This document shows, piece by piece, positions 43,615-56,150 of a stretch of DNA of 64,000 nucleotides (within the stretch, counting starts at the first letter, position 1; each line of letters opens with the position of its first letter). Position numbers and translations under genes: made by a program. The notes beneath the pieces were generated by a model. The model made no database searches and was not told the origin of the DNA. It saw only the letters and a list, made by a program, of their open reading frames with translations. The stretch is from Erythrobasidium yunnanense (taxonomy: Eukaryota; Basidiomycota; Cystobasidiomycetes; Erythrobasidiales; Erythrobasidiaceae): assembly GCA_001600175.1 (NCBI GenBank), contig BCJC01000009.1, positions 248,001 through 312,000 on the forward strand, given 5' to 3'.

Positions 43615-44554
43615 TCAAGTAATGAGCTTCAGCTTATGATGCTTGACCAGCGTCTCCCTGAGGTACATCAGATGTTTCATAAACAGCGCTTTCTGCTGTT
43701 CTTTGCCTTCGCCAGACCATATCCTCCTCTTGTTCTCGCTGCCGTAGACTACGGTATACGAAGGCAGAGTATCCGTCTGAAATTCTGGCTGCGTCTGCTC
43801 TTTTAATTTCTCTTGTGTAGAAGTTTTCATAGCGTCTTGCGCGTCTCTGGAGTCTGAAGGCTTAGGTAGAGCATCGAGATCCGCGAAATCGGCTGGCAGA
43901 GCAGGCATATCGGGCGCCACGCTGCAGCCTGCGCCGATGACACAATAGTCCGATACGCTGACTGTCGCAGGAACTCGGCTTCGTGGCTCGAAGGTGTTGT
44001 GGTCACCTATACTTGGTGATTCTATGCCTGTCATCATTGAACGGTATTAGCCTGGCGCGGAAGGACAATGAGCGAGGAAGACATACGACATCCTACTTCG
44101 AATAGGTTATGAGAGCCAATGATCATAGGTTGTTTGAGTCTGGAAGAAGAAGGCATGAGGATGGAAGGTGGAGGGGAAGTGAGATTCGGCAAGGGCACCT
44201 ATTGACGATGACTACGTTCTCCTCGACTATACAATTTTCACCCAGGAGGATGGGTCCAGCATGTGCGAAGAGTGTGCATTTGGGATGGAGGATCGAGCCT
44301 GCCCAACCAGTTCAGCTTCCATCCTATCATCAAAGAAGTGCAATAGCATACCCCCTCCTATTGTCACTTCTCCTCTTATATCTGCACCCTCGCATATGAC
44401 TGCTTTGCTGCCCACGCTGATCTTGGGCTTGGAGCTGCAATGCAAGGCAATCTACGCGTGAGCTGACAGCCTGAGGGATCATCGTGGACGCGTAGACACA
44501 CGCAGAAGTGGAAGTGGAAGCAGTAGCATCTGCTGTATCGGCGTCACTGGTCAT
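43615..44554 (-). CDS. dynactin subunit p27 (DCTN6-like)
   Basis: Left-handed beta-helix subunit of the dynactin pointed-end complex. Five exons (44554..44502, 44434..44352, 44298..44199, 44139..44087, 44027..43615) give 233 aa. After a Thr/Ala/Ser leader, SKPKISVGSKAVICEGADIRGEVTIG is the family start, followed by hexapeptide turns (SILHPKCTLFAHAGPILLGENCIVEENVVIVN, PMIIGSHNLFEVGC, IGDHNTFEPRSRV, SVSDYCVIGAGCSV). An acidic insert of about 50 aa follows. The tail TVVYGSENKRRIWSGEG...MKHLMYLRETL is the helix that caps the coil. Exon 1 ends in GC|GTGTGTC, which restores the frame. Confidence 0.88.
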
Positions 44555-45036
44555 TATCGCATTGCATGGTTCGACAACAAGGGACAAGCTTCAAAGACCG
44601 GCTTCAGATGCAGCCCAAAGAGGTCGCAACTCTAAAGCTATAATTATTATTACACGACGTTGTTCTTCTACGCAACTAATCGATAGCTTTGTACTTGCAC
44701 TGTAAATCAGCCCTTTCGGATTCGCGTGACGTGAGCTCCTGCCTTCAGCTCGCAGCGCCGACTACTTGCGACTCTCGCACCTCGCATCTCACATCGACAT
44801 CGCTTGAGTACCATCGGGTGTCGCCTTTGGCACCGACTTGGCCCATTTCCATCCAGCTTGTCCGGCTCGTCGACGCTTTCGAGTTCGCCTGCTTTCCAGG
44901 GCAAAGCTTTGGGTGCGACCATCAACGCGTGCGTGTTAGGGAGGAGTGGTCAAAGGTCGCTTGATACACCTTGAAAAGCTGCAATCAGGCCATCGACTCT
45001 TCTATCCTTCAATCAATTCGATACGAACAAACGAGC
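44555..45036. other. intergenic, 482 bp divergent promoter of dynactin p27 and MAP kinase
   Basis: No supported gene. Short AT-rich tract near 44640 (ATAATTATTATT). Nothing else recognised. Confidence 0.45.
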
Positions 45037-46739
<1,703 letters not shown>

Positions 46740-47406
46740 AGACCTGCATAGAACTCAAGTCTGCATGCACCCATCCATGTCTCTACGCTGAAATGATTTC
46801 TCTGGCCCCCTGGTCCATGCGTCGCAAACGTTTTCTTACCTAGAAATGCTATACTATAGTAGTGCCTCGTTCTTCTTTTCCGTTTTCTGCACGCACATCG
46901 TCAAAGCAATTCTCGATATACACATAAATATACATTCACACTGCACTGCTGTTATCGTTCATTCTTTGTAGTAGTCTGTGTGCCTTAGATCTCGCCTGTC
47001 TTGTACCAAAGTAACGCCTTCATGACGAAACCATCAGGTCTGCCGCGCTGGCAGGGGTATGCTTCTCGGCTTGGACTTACTCCTGATGCTCATCGTCATC
47101 GGCTGACCAGAACAGAATCCCAGCTCGGCTGAGCTGCAATTGCGGTGGTTCTCCCACACAAGATCGTGCTAGGCTGTGGATCGGCTCGCTTTAGACGTAA
47201 GCAGTGATCATTGACAGATCCCGTATCCTACTGTCAGCTGTCGATCAATGCTTTCCTGACCTGGAAAAGGCTTTCATATTGGATACATTGCAAAATGATC
47301 ATCACTGGCACTACTAGCGAGGGTGAAAGGAAGGAACAGAACACGGAAAGGAGAGAATGTGAAGATGAGGAAAAAGGTACGTTTCCACATAGTCGAGGAG
47401 GGCCGA
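46740..47406. other. intergenic, 667 bp between convergent genes
   Basis: 3' regions of the MAP kinase and RPT5. AT-rich ATATACACATAAATATACAT near 46920 suits a 3' end. I find no supported gene. Confidence 0.5.
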
Positions 47407-49084
47407 TTATGCGTAGTAGAAGTGATCGTTCTTCTTCCTTGACTGCACCTCCATGATACCGCTGGTAGTAATAGGAATCAGTTGGCTGACCAGTGATACA
47501 GAGTTGAGGTGCATCAACATACCTCAGGAAATGCTCGTGACCAATGACTGTTGCTCCTTCTCGGAGGGCAATCATACCTGCTTCAACTGCAACGGCCTTA
47601 AGTTGTGCGCCTGATATATAAGAACTGTTAGCAACACATACCAGCTGAATGGTCGATGAACGCTACTTACCGTTGAATTCGTCTGTACTCCTTGCCAGCT
47701 CCTCATAGTTGACTTTATCGCTAACGTTCATCTTTCTCGAATGGATCTCTATGATTCTAGCACGCGCGTCCTCCGTAGGGAGCGGGAACTCGATCTTTCT
47801 ATCCAATCTACCTGATCTCAACAATGCCGGATCGAGGATATCTATTCTATTCGTCGCAGCGATGACCTTGATACGGTCGTCTGATCCGAATCCATCTAGT
47901 TGATTGAGGAGTTCCAACATTGTTCGTTGTACTTCTCGATCTCCACTCTTGTCGCTGTCGAATCGCTTCGTACCGATTGCGTCCAGTTCGTCGATGAAGA
48001 TAATCGCAGGTGCTTTCTCCTTTGCAAGCTCGAATGCATCTCGAACGAGTTTTGCACCGTCTCCGATAAACATCTGAACAAGTGAGGGTCCGGCAAGCTT
48101 CAGGTAGCATGCATTCGTCTGCGCTGCACAGGCTCGTGCAAGCAGGGTTTTACCAGTTCCAGGAGGTCCGTACATTAATGCTCCTTTGGGAGGCTTGATG
48201 CCGAGCGTCTTGAAGCGTTCGGGCTGCTTCATGGGTAGTACGATAGCTTCCACAAGCTCCTCGATCTGCTTGTCCAACCCTCCGATATCCGTGTATGCTT
48301 CTGTAGGTCTCTCATCCACTTCCATAGCTTTCACTCTTGAATCGTATTCCGCAGGCAGTGTATCGAGGATAAGATACGACTCCTTCTGAACACCGACGAG
48401 GTCGTTTGGCTTAAGCTTCGCTGGGTCGACCAGGCCAATAAGAGGAAGGAAGACAGTCTGTCGAGTAGTAGTCTTGATGACTGCGCATTTGCCGACTCGA
48501 GTACTGTCCAGATCAATGTTGGCACCCTCGACAGGCTCGTCTGTCGATTCGTCCATGTCGAGCAATTCTACGACTTTGGCAACGAGGTAAGGGAGTTGCT
48601 TGTTGTCCTTAATCTTGGTGGTGTTGTCTTTGATCTTCTCCTTCATGTTGTTCTCTTCGTGGTTGAGCCTGATCTGCTCGGAGCGCATGATCTGCGAGAC
48701 GTATGCAGCAAGGGAGGAGTGGAATGGAATGAATGAGCATTAGCCACACTGTATATGATGGCGAACGCGCTTCCTAGCTGCTTCCAAGCTTGAAAAGCAG
48801 CCAGAATTACGACGCCAGGTCCAGGACGACGAGTGTGCCCAGCTTACCCTGATATCGTTCTCGAGCATCCTGGTTCTCGTCTTCAAGTCGTCGATACTTG
48901 CATTTCTGATCTCTGCAGGCAGCTCCTCCTCGACTGGCTCCATCGCGACGTCCTTGTCGCCGTCTGCTGCTTTGGCTGGCTGATTACTGCTGTTCCCTGA
49001 TGTTACGCTGGATCCGTTCGCTGCCTTGTCGTCGTTTGGCCCGCTGCCATTGGAATTGCCTGCTGGAGGTTGAGAATCACTCAT
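47407..49084 (-). CDS. RPT5: 26S proteasome regulatory ATPase Rpt5 (6A)
   Basis: AAA ATPase of the 19S base, which unfolds substrates for the 20S core. Exons 49084..48848, 48691..47671, 47610..47523 and 47461..47407 give 466 aa. The N-terminal 50 aa are Ser/Asn/Gly-rich. A coiled coil ([22 protein letters not shown]) and the OB fold follow. Walker [12 protein letters not shown], Walker [12 protein letters not shown] and [14 protein letters not shown] (arginine fingers) are intact. The protein ends FYYA, the HbYX-like tail that docks into the 20S ring. [15 protein letters not shown] is typical of Rpt5. PRE2 of the same complex is 26 kb away. Confidence 0.97.
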
Positions 49085-49501
49085 GATTGATATAGAGAGA
49101 ATCGGTGCAAGAAAGGACCACGCCGCGTCACCTCGCAAAGTCAAGGCTCAGCTTTTCGCCAAAATCTTGTATTTGAACACTGATGACAATCCTGTTGATG
49201 CAGTAGTCACAATGAAGAAGCGTAAGACGCTGTAGACGCTGCTTCGAGAAAGGCTTCGTATGCTGGCTATCCGGCCCAGACTCCATCCTCTATACATGCC
49301 CCTCCTCCCGTACCGATGCAGCAAGCTTCCTTCTTCTGCTCAAACTCTTCAAACATACCACGTCGTCATCATCTAGAAAGGGCCGGCATCTAAGGCAAAC
49401 GCGACAAGGGCAGGAAGACACCTTTGCCTGGTCGACCGCATCCACCTGTACCTTCAACGCTCTCAAATGCCAAGCCTGACTCTGCACCATCGAGTCAATC
49501 G
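49085..49501. other. intergenic, 417 bp: divergent promoter of RPT5 and the next gene
   Basis: Open reading in the frame of the next gene reaches back to about 49424 but without an ATG before 49502, so a 5' exon could lie here. No other signal. Confidence 0.4.
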
Positions 49502-50218
49502 ATGCCCACCCCGCTGAAACGAGAATATGACCCCGACGTCTACTACGATGATTGGCTGGAGGAGCAGAATAGGCTGAGACATGCCTCCGCTCAGCCTAGA
49601 CAGAGCGATTATCAGCCTCGACGGGGCAGCCAATCCCGGCCTGATGCAAGGCGACCCAAGTCTGGTGCAAGTCGGTCCCAGTCTTACACAGCAAGCTACG
49701 AGCAGAGGGTCAGTGATGCCGAGTACAGTGCACTCCAGCCTCAGTTGGACAAATACAAGAGCGCCAATGTCTACATGCAAAGAGCAGCTGCATGCATGCG
49801 TCGCCGCGACAAACTTGAAAGCAAAGCTCGGCGTGGATGCGAGGAAGGAACGATGACAGCTGCCAAAGCGGCCATCATCAAGAAGCAAGTCGCATATGAA
49901 GAAGTCAAGTACGGTAAAGCCATGACTGCTTTTAAAGAGGAAGTTAGGCATATCAATGCGACGAGCGATATCCTTTATGGCAGGGTAACTGCCCTACGGG
50001 ATGATACAGGATCCATCACGTCTACTCAGTCCTCAACAGTATCCAACCAGGCCCGAAGCACATCCACAATGAACCGGGCCCGAAGAGCTTCATACGTGCC
50101 CTCAGTCAGTCCAGACACCCGCCCTCACCCTCGAGTAGCACCAGTACCGGCTGTATTGCCCGGGAGAAAGCACCACGGGCTGTCCAGCATCTTTCATAGG
50201 TCGCAGCGTGGAGCGTGA
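49502..50218 (+). CDS. hypothetical Ser/Arg-rich protein with a central coiled coil
   Basis: About 238 aa from the first in-frame ATG; the frame is open to 49424, so a missed 5' exon is possible. The N-terminal third is disordered (DYQPRRGSQSRP, RPKSGASRSQ). Residues about 80-165 are an amphipathic helix (LQPQLDKYKSANVYMQRAAA, EVKYGKAMTAFKEEVRHIN). The tail is Ser/Thr-rich and ends in a basic patch (HHGLSSIFHRSQRGA). I recognise no domain. It is followed in the same direction by another unknown protein with a comparable basic end. Confidence 0.6.
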   Translation: MPTPLKREYDPDVYYDDWLEEQNRLRHASAQPRQSDYQPRRGSQSRPDARRPKSGASRSQSYTASYEQRVSDAEYSALQPQLDKYKSANVYMQRAAACMRRRDKLESKARRGCEEGTMTAAKAAIIKKQVAYEEVKYGKAMTAFKEEVRHINATSDILYGRVTALRDDTGSITSTQSSTVSNQARSTSTMNRARRASYVPSVSPDTRPHPRVAPVPAVLPGRKHHGLSSIFHRSQRGA

Positions 50219-50361
50219 CTATTACTGTATCTCAGAGCCCATAGGCTGTTATCTGATTAGGCCCTATACCGTAGATCCGCCCAGACTGTAAGCTCGTCAC
50301 TCTGACCAGTCTGCGCACCAAAAACGACGATACCAATGAACACGGCATTCTCACCCACCCA

Positions 50362-51234
50362 ATGAAGACAAAGGTCGCTCTGTCAAAGGCAAACACCGCT
50401 GAGCGAGCAATAAAGCTTTATGCGCCTCTCTGTTCGTCTCTCGACTACCTACACGAGGATATCAAACACCCAACTCAGAGCAGCATGGCGCAAGACCGTA
50501 GAGCAAGCAGTGGCTCCATCTATTCAGTACTCGATAAATACCCACTTAAGGCTCAGTCTGTTGATCAGGTCGCCTTGCAAGAAGCAAGCAAGCGTGCCTT
50601 GTTTGCTCAAGCGTGCATCAGCCAAGCTGCTGAAGATGCTAAGGTTATAGATCTCTGTGACATCGTGCTTAGCATCGGGCCCGGAGACGAACGTGAACAG
50701 CTCGAGGCAGACAAGAGAGCTCTGGAGGAGAGGCGCCCAAAGCTACTTGATGATAGCGGAATACATACATACAACAGCATCAGTTATCGTATCAAAGCAG
50801 AGACCGGTACCGGACAAAGGATTATTGACCTAGGAGATAAGCACGCAGTTTACAAAGATGGAACGCGGCCAGGTCAAAAGCCTGCGGACTCCAGCCTCAA
50901 CACGAACGCTTCAAACGCACTGAAGGTAGGCAGCCGAATTAACGCCAGATCATCTCGGAAGACGCCTCAAGCAGTTTCGTCTTCAACAGCATCAGCATCT
51001 GGTCGACAGGTGTCGATGCAGAATCTCCAGTCTGCTGGGCAAGCATCGCGCAGGTCTCCACGTACTGATTCTTTCGCGGCCGCTGGATCGGCCAGCTCAG
51101 AAACGCCTTATCCGCCAATGGGGACTATCAAGCATAGTGGCATGTCAGATGAGAAGAAGAGGGAGCATCCACATCTGCGTAAGCTCTTCAGCCCATTCAG
51201 GCGTGCGCGAGGAGGCGAAAGGCAGGCAGCTTGA
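50362..51234 (+). CDS. hypothetical protein with helical core and basic C-terminus
   Basis: Single exon, 290 aa. MKTKVALSKANTAERAIKLY starts a mostly helical half (SVDQVALQEASKRALFAQAC, DEREQLEADKRALEERRPKL). Then a compact stretch (HTYNSISYRIKAETGTG) and a long Ser/Arg-rich disordered region follow. The tail is KREHPHLRKLFSPFRRARGG. No domain recognised. The protein shares composition and the short basic H-x-L-x-x-[IL]-F ending with its left neighbour, 143 bp away. Whether they are one transcript, paralogs or merely similar in bias I cannot decide. Confidence 0.6.
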   Translation: MKTKVALSKANTAERAIKLYAPLCSSLDYLHEDIKHPTQSSMAQDRRASSGSIYSVLDKYPLKAQSVDQVALQEASKRALFAQACISQAAEDAKVIDLCDIVLSIGPGDEREQLEADKRALEERRPKLLDDSGIHTYNSISYRIKAETGTGQRIIDLGDKHAVYKDGTRPGQKPADSSLNTNASNALKVGSRINARSSRKTPQAVSSSTASASGRQVSMQNLQSAGQASRRSPRTDSFAAAGSASSETPYPPMGTIKHSGMSDEKKREHPHLRKLFSPFRRARGGERQAA

Positions 51235-51953
51235 GCGATTTCGGCATCTGGCCAGTAGCAGATCAGATGAGCGCTGTATGTGCGCTTATGAGCTTTGAAT
51301 GCACGAATTACTTGTATCGTATCAAGCTGCTTTTGTGCACCTTCGCTTGACCAGCTTCCAAACAGGCCTCAATCGTAGCAGCTTGTGATCGGATCTCTCT
51401 GTCGATGTCGTCAAGTACAGTACATGTCATTCCACTGTCTCAGATTCCAAGCAGCTCCATTTACCGGCCCTTAAGATCGCTCTGGACGGAACGACGCAAC
51501 TGACTAGGAGTCTGAGGAAGCTCCAGCAGTCAGTCAGAGAATCCACTCGCTACCATGAAGAAGTTCGTTGGGCTCTGTTGAACCGTCTCATCTCTGGGTC
51601 CCTGCAGGAGGTCGTTAGCGAGAGAAAGCTCCACATGATTCTCGATTGTCCGTCCAGTGCATGAAACCTTCGACTTTTAGTCTCTCCACCTGACGTTATA
51701 ACGGCTTCTGAGTCGCTCAGAATCCCGCAAAGTGGAGCTGACGGAATACAGCGCTGATCAAAGGAACAGCAGAAGCTACCGGAGTCCAGGCAAGCCTCTC
51801 TGGCTGCGACTGTTGACAGTCGTCTGGAACCTTCACTGCGGCCCTTCTGCTCTGCTTGAAATGCTGTGACATGCTCTGCTCTGCTCCGACCAATCAATCA
51901 TATTTCGACTTTCCTAAGATATCAAATCCCGTACTATTGTGACCGAGACTATT
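51235..51953. other. intergenic, 719 bp
   Basis: Between two rightward genes. A 115-codon open frame on the minus strand (51550-51897) lacks family motifs and splice partners. I see no repeat or RNA gene. Confidence 0.5.
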
Positions 51954-52827
51954 ATGCAACAATTACCTAAAGAGATCCTGCTCGAAATCGCCAGCCATAT
52001 GGACCTGGCAACGGTTTGTCATACCGGATCGTGAGGATACCTCTGTTGTGACGATTGGCTTCACAGCTGTATGCCACTGCCTCGACATGCCAAAACATGC
52101 AGTCTGCCGCGAAGCAAGCCATGAAAGACCGAACGACCAAGCATCTAGCCCGCTGGGTTACCCCGGCCCAGGTCCCGTAGGTAAAACCATTAGCCAAATC
52201 GTTCATCTCAGCTTATGATGCATCGAAGTGCCTTTCTGGATGTTTTGGAACAGCATCAGACAATTATCTCTGGCTCGATTCCTCTCCAAATCCTCAACAA
52301 TCACTGGTTTGCAAGTTCTGATCTCGACATCATTTGTCCAGAGAATACACATGAATCACTCATGGAAAGCCTCGCCACATTCGGATACTGCTTCGGGAGT
52401 CGCCCTGCTTACCACGAGTTTCCGGACTATCGTGATGGTGCCTTTACCCGCAAGATCTTGCGGAAGGGCGAAGATGCAACATCCTACATTGACCTGCTGA
52501 TAGCGAGCAAGCATGTAAGTCAGTGCATCAACCCTTGCCTTTCTCACGCTCAAGCTGAGAACGTTTGAACAGGTGTGCAGCGTTGTAGACGCGTATCACG
52601 CGACCGTTGTCATGAATGTCATCGAGCATGGTCAACTACATTGCAGATTTCCGAGGCTTACGTTGAGGTACGTCAACATGTTGTTGTTCGAGGGAGACCG
52701 CCTGCTAGTGAAGGAGAAATGGCAGGATGAGCGAGGGTACGCCCTGTGCAATCATGTTTATGGCAGCTTGCTCAAAACCGAAGTGTGCGTCGACCATTTT
52801 CACTGCTGTGTGCGTGTCCTCATCTGA
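51954..52827 (+). CDS. F-box / nucleotidyltransferase-like protein of basidiomycete type
   Basis: Exons 51954-52013, 52067-52171, 52212-52514 and 52573-52827 give 240 aa. MQQLPKEILLEIASHMDLAT is a short F-box helix (LPxEIxxxIxxxxD). The core matches a fold often seen after F-boxes in basidiomycetes: FLDVLEQHQTIISGSIPLQIL, then NNHWFASSDLDIICPE with a DLDI acidic pair, later SYIDLLIASK, and AYHATVVMNVIEHGQLHCRFPRLTLR. The Gly-Ser followed by D-x-D resembles a nucleotidyltransferase (pol-beta-like) active site. However, only two acids are visible, so activity is doubtful. Donors GTTTGT and GTCCCG are unusual, so junctions 1 and 2 are tentative. Confidence 0.7.
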
Positions 52828-53109
52828 TGAAAGACTCATATAGAGCTCTCTGTGTCAAAGTGGGCTGCGCTCGCTCCTGCTGCGTTTGAAGGCGTGGGTT
52901 GTTTCGGGCGTAAGGTATGACCGGTCATCGACTAGGGAGGGTTTGCAGAGTGAATCTGACTGAATCTACCCGATGCACCGAGTAGCCCAAGGAGGAAGAA
53001 GAGAAACGAAATCTAGTCAGTTTGCTGCAACTGCTGCTCATTGAGTTTTCTTAGATGTGAATCGTTGTGTGAAGTCTAGTTTAGTGATCATACGCTAGAT
53101 CTAGTAAAT

Positions 53110-55219
53110 ATGCCTGCCCGCTCTCGCACTCGCTTGTCCAGCATTCGAAACAATGCCATAACGTCTCGAAGCACACCTTCTTCGCCAATGTCTTCAAATA
53201 CGGGTCGTGTTGTTCCACTGTCTCTGCCGACCGGCAGCCCGAATCTTCGAGTCTTGAAATCACTTCGAAGCCATGCAACGCAGCTGGCCAGCCGTCTCGA
53301 GAAGCTCCAGCAGCTAGATGCTCAGCTCGCTACTCTTCCAGATGAACCTCGTTGGGATGCTCTGATTCCTGTCGTCCCTGGATCTTCTCTAGGCTTTGCA
53401 AGAGGTCAGATCACCGACACGAATACTGTGCTGGTCAAGCTTGGAAGCGAGAACGATGAGTATTGGGTTGAATATTCCGCGAAACAAGCTCGTGGTGTTG
53501 CAGAAAGAAAGACCGCTGGTATGCAGCTCTTGTCGTAAAGCAGAAATCGTCATGGACTGAAGGAAACGATCTGCTCAAGGCCTTCTGGCGAAACTTGCGA
53601 AAGTCAAGGCAGCCATACAAGATGCAGAAACTACTATCGGAAGAGAGATGGGCTATGTGGGCGGCAGAGTGAACGAGAACAACGAGGTAGCTCATCCTGT
53701 CTCGTTCTGTTTGAGCTGCTTCCTGACACTTCACCCTAGCTCATCAACGAAGAAGGGCTACCTTTCGTGGATATACAAGAGTTTGAGGAGGACGAAGCCG
53801 AGCCGGCGCCTCAATCGCCAGCAATTCCTTCTACATCAAGATCTACGATTCCTGCTGCTTCACCTACACCTGACAGTCCAAAAGCGCCAACAGACACTTC
53901 CAAGGATACTCTTGTGCCGGACACACCAGTGAAGCCAGCGGAGAAGCGCGTTACCTTCTCCAGCGAGACTAAGCCTGAAGCAGAAGATCGGGACATACCT
54001 ACAATACAGTCACCAGCCGTAGCATCAGGGTCATCCAAGATCACTTCCTCTTCAGCTACGCCTATTGTCAAGCCTACAGTCGTAGAAAGACCTGTCAAGC
54101 CAAGCATAATAGAGAAGGAAATCACGAAACCGCCGCCTGTCCTGACTGCTGCGGAAAGGCACCTAAGGAGTGAAGGAGGAAGCAAAGCCAAATTTAACAC
54201 CGAGGCAGAATCCTTCGATGGTGTGGTCCCTCCGACTGTCTCCTCATCGTCTTTGGCGGGAAAGAAGGCTGTCGACTTGTCAGCTTATCTACCAAGATCG
54301 CTCAGAAATACTAATGCTGCTCAACAAAGGACTGATCTTAAAGGAAAAGGTCGGGCAAGTCCTGATCACCGCGAAGAAGATGCAGCGGAGGGCGAGGAGG
54401 ATGGGCAGGAAGATGATTATGAGCAAGACGATGACGAAGAAGATTCGGACGACTTCTACAACTATGAAGACTCGGACGAAGATGCTGAAGATAACGTACA
54501 TATCGACGATCTGATGGCTATGCGGGAAGCAGCGCTGGAATACCATGCCAAGCGGTATAATCTTGGAGCAGGTGCAGGAACAGGGCCTCTGGGTGGAGAT
54601 AAGGACATAGATGCATACGAAGACGTGCGTTCTTTGCTTACCCACCGCAGCTGGTATAAGCTGAAGCGCTAGACTACAGCCCGCGCATAACTACGAACAG
54701 AACCAAGGCCTACCTTTCACAGCCTCTTACGAGAATGATGATGGCTCTCGGCAACCTTCACGCTTCCGTACGGGTCGCCTTCAAAAAGCTCAGCTATTTA
54801 TTCCAGAACTTCAGCCTGGCGAGGTCGACATTGAATCATCTATATTACCAGGCGACAGTTTAGGGCCGTACGAAGCACCTGAAGAAGCGACCGAATTGCA
54901 AGAAGACTTCAAAGGCATGACGAAAGAAGAGATACAGACATTCTTGCGATACGTCAAGGCGCTAGAGACGGGAGAAGATCTGGACAGCGTCGAGATCGTG
55001 CCAGCTAAGAATCCTGGAGATGAGGACGAAGAAGAAAGTCGGACAGAGACTAAGGAGGAAGACGAAGGGCCGCAACCTCCGGTTATCCAGACTTCGGTCA
55101 GGGAGAAGGTCGCTCCGACAGCGAGTGTAGTTGAAAAGCCGGTCGCAGCAGCGCCTGAGCCGGTTCAAGCTGACAAGCCAAAGCGCGTATCTAGGTTTCG
55201 TGCAGCCAGGGAGGGTTAG
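53110..55219 (+). CDS. URI/Bud27-like unconventional prefoldin
   Basis: RPB5-interacting prefoldin that helps assemble RNA polymerases and links to TOR signalling. Four exons (53110-53518, 53580-53686, 53740-54624, 54680-55219) give 646 aa. An alpha-prefoldin coiled coil (RVLKSLRSHATQLASRLEKLQQL) is followed by the beta hairpin (ALIPVVPGSSLGFARGQITDTNTVLVKLG, DEYWVEYSAKQA) and a second helix (GLLAKLAKVKAAIQDAETTI). A long Pro/Ser-rich region with an RPB5-binding-like acidic tract (EDDYEQDDDEEDSDDFYNYE) follows. The end, KPKRVSRFRAAREG, is the conserved URI C-terminal box. The next gene starts only 58 bp downstream on the same strand. Confidence 0.9.
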
Positions 55220-55277
55220 TGAAACTACAGAAGCTTCACTTGCGGGCTTCCTTCCTGCCAAAACATTCTATATTAGC

Positions 55278-56026
55278 ATGCTCGTTGCGCGCCCACTCTC
55301 TTGCACCTGCGCTGTCCGCCAAAGAGTAGCTGTAGCATCTACTTCAGCTGCTTCTTCCTCGCCCTTCGCCCGCCGATATCAATCCTCGTCATCGGCCTCT
55401 ACTTCCAAAGCTGTTTCGCAGCGTCTCTCCGGGCATCCACATCTCTGGCTTCATGCTACACAAGATAACAACCGCTGCGCACTATCCTACCTCGATACAG
55501 CTCCCTTAAATCCAGATTCGCCGACCATTGTCGGTCATATAGCTCTCTCGAAAGATGGGAATGAAGCACCTACAAAGAGCAGTTTACGCAAAGTGACGGT
55601 GACGCCGCGTAACTTCGAGGAGAATCCAGATTGGCGGACAATGCTGCATCACATCCTGTCGAGCGTATACTCGCTGGACGCTGGGCTTCAAACGCAAGCA
55701 GCTACAAGGCAGACGGGTCATCTGCATATCATAGACGAGAGGAATCTTCCAGCGTTGAACAGGGCGGGCGAGCCAGAAGATATCATCGCGAGCGTACTCT
55801 GTCAGGATGGGAAGCTGGTCGAGGAGGATGGCTATGAGCCTGGAGACGCTTACAGGTACTTTACTACGTGTATTAACTGTGGCATACACTGATGCTGTAA
55901 TCTTTCAGAATCGTTACAACCAATGGACCTACGCTTCTGAGCGAAAGTCTAGCAGAAAAGGTAGTGCAAGGATTAGAGGTCGCGCGGCAAATAGAGCAGC
56001 AGATGGCAGAGGAGGGCGGACAGTAG
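55278..56026 (+). CDS. conserved protein with mitochondrial-type leader
   Basis: Two exons (55278-55855 and 55909-56026) give 231 aa. The N-terminus (MLVARPLSCTCAVRQRVAVAST, FARRYQSSSS) is a plausible mitochondrial presequence. The body has an alternating strand/helix pattern: HPHLWLHATQDNNRCALSYL, HIALSKDGNE, VTPRNFEENPDWRTMLHHIL and the end GHLHIIDERNLPALNRAGEP, DIIASVLCQDGK. I think I have seen this text in uncharacterised fungal mitochondrial proteins but cannot name a function. The second exon supplies a helix (EKVVQGLEVARQIEQQMAEEG). The start codon lies 58 bp after the URI stop, so the promoter must overlap the URI 3' end or the two share a transcript. Confidence 0.72.
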
Positions 56027-56150
56027 CTGTACATATATCGTAGCTGCTTCTGCAATCGAAGTACAGCCCTTCAGACGTCACGTTTCTCGGCTTTCTTGCT
56101 TGTCTTTCACCTTACTCTCGCTTTGATCCTGACGGACCTACTACTGCAAG

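Noticed and set aside
51550-51897. 115-codon minus-strand open frame between two genes
   Set aside because: No recognisable motif or splice partner; treated as spacer.
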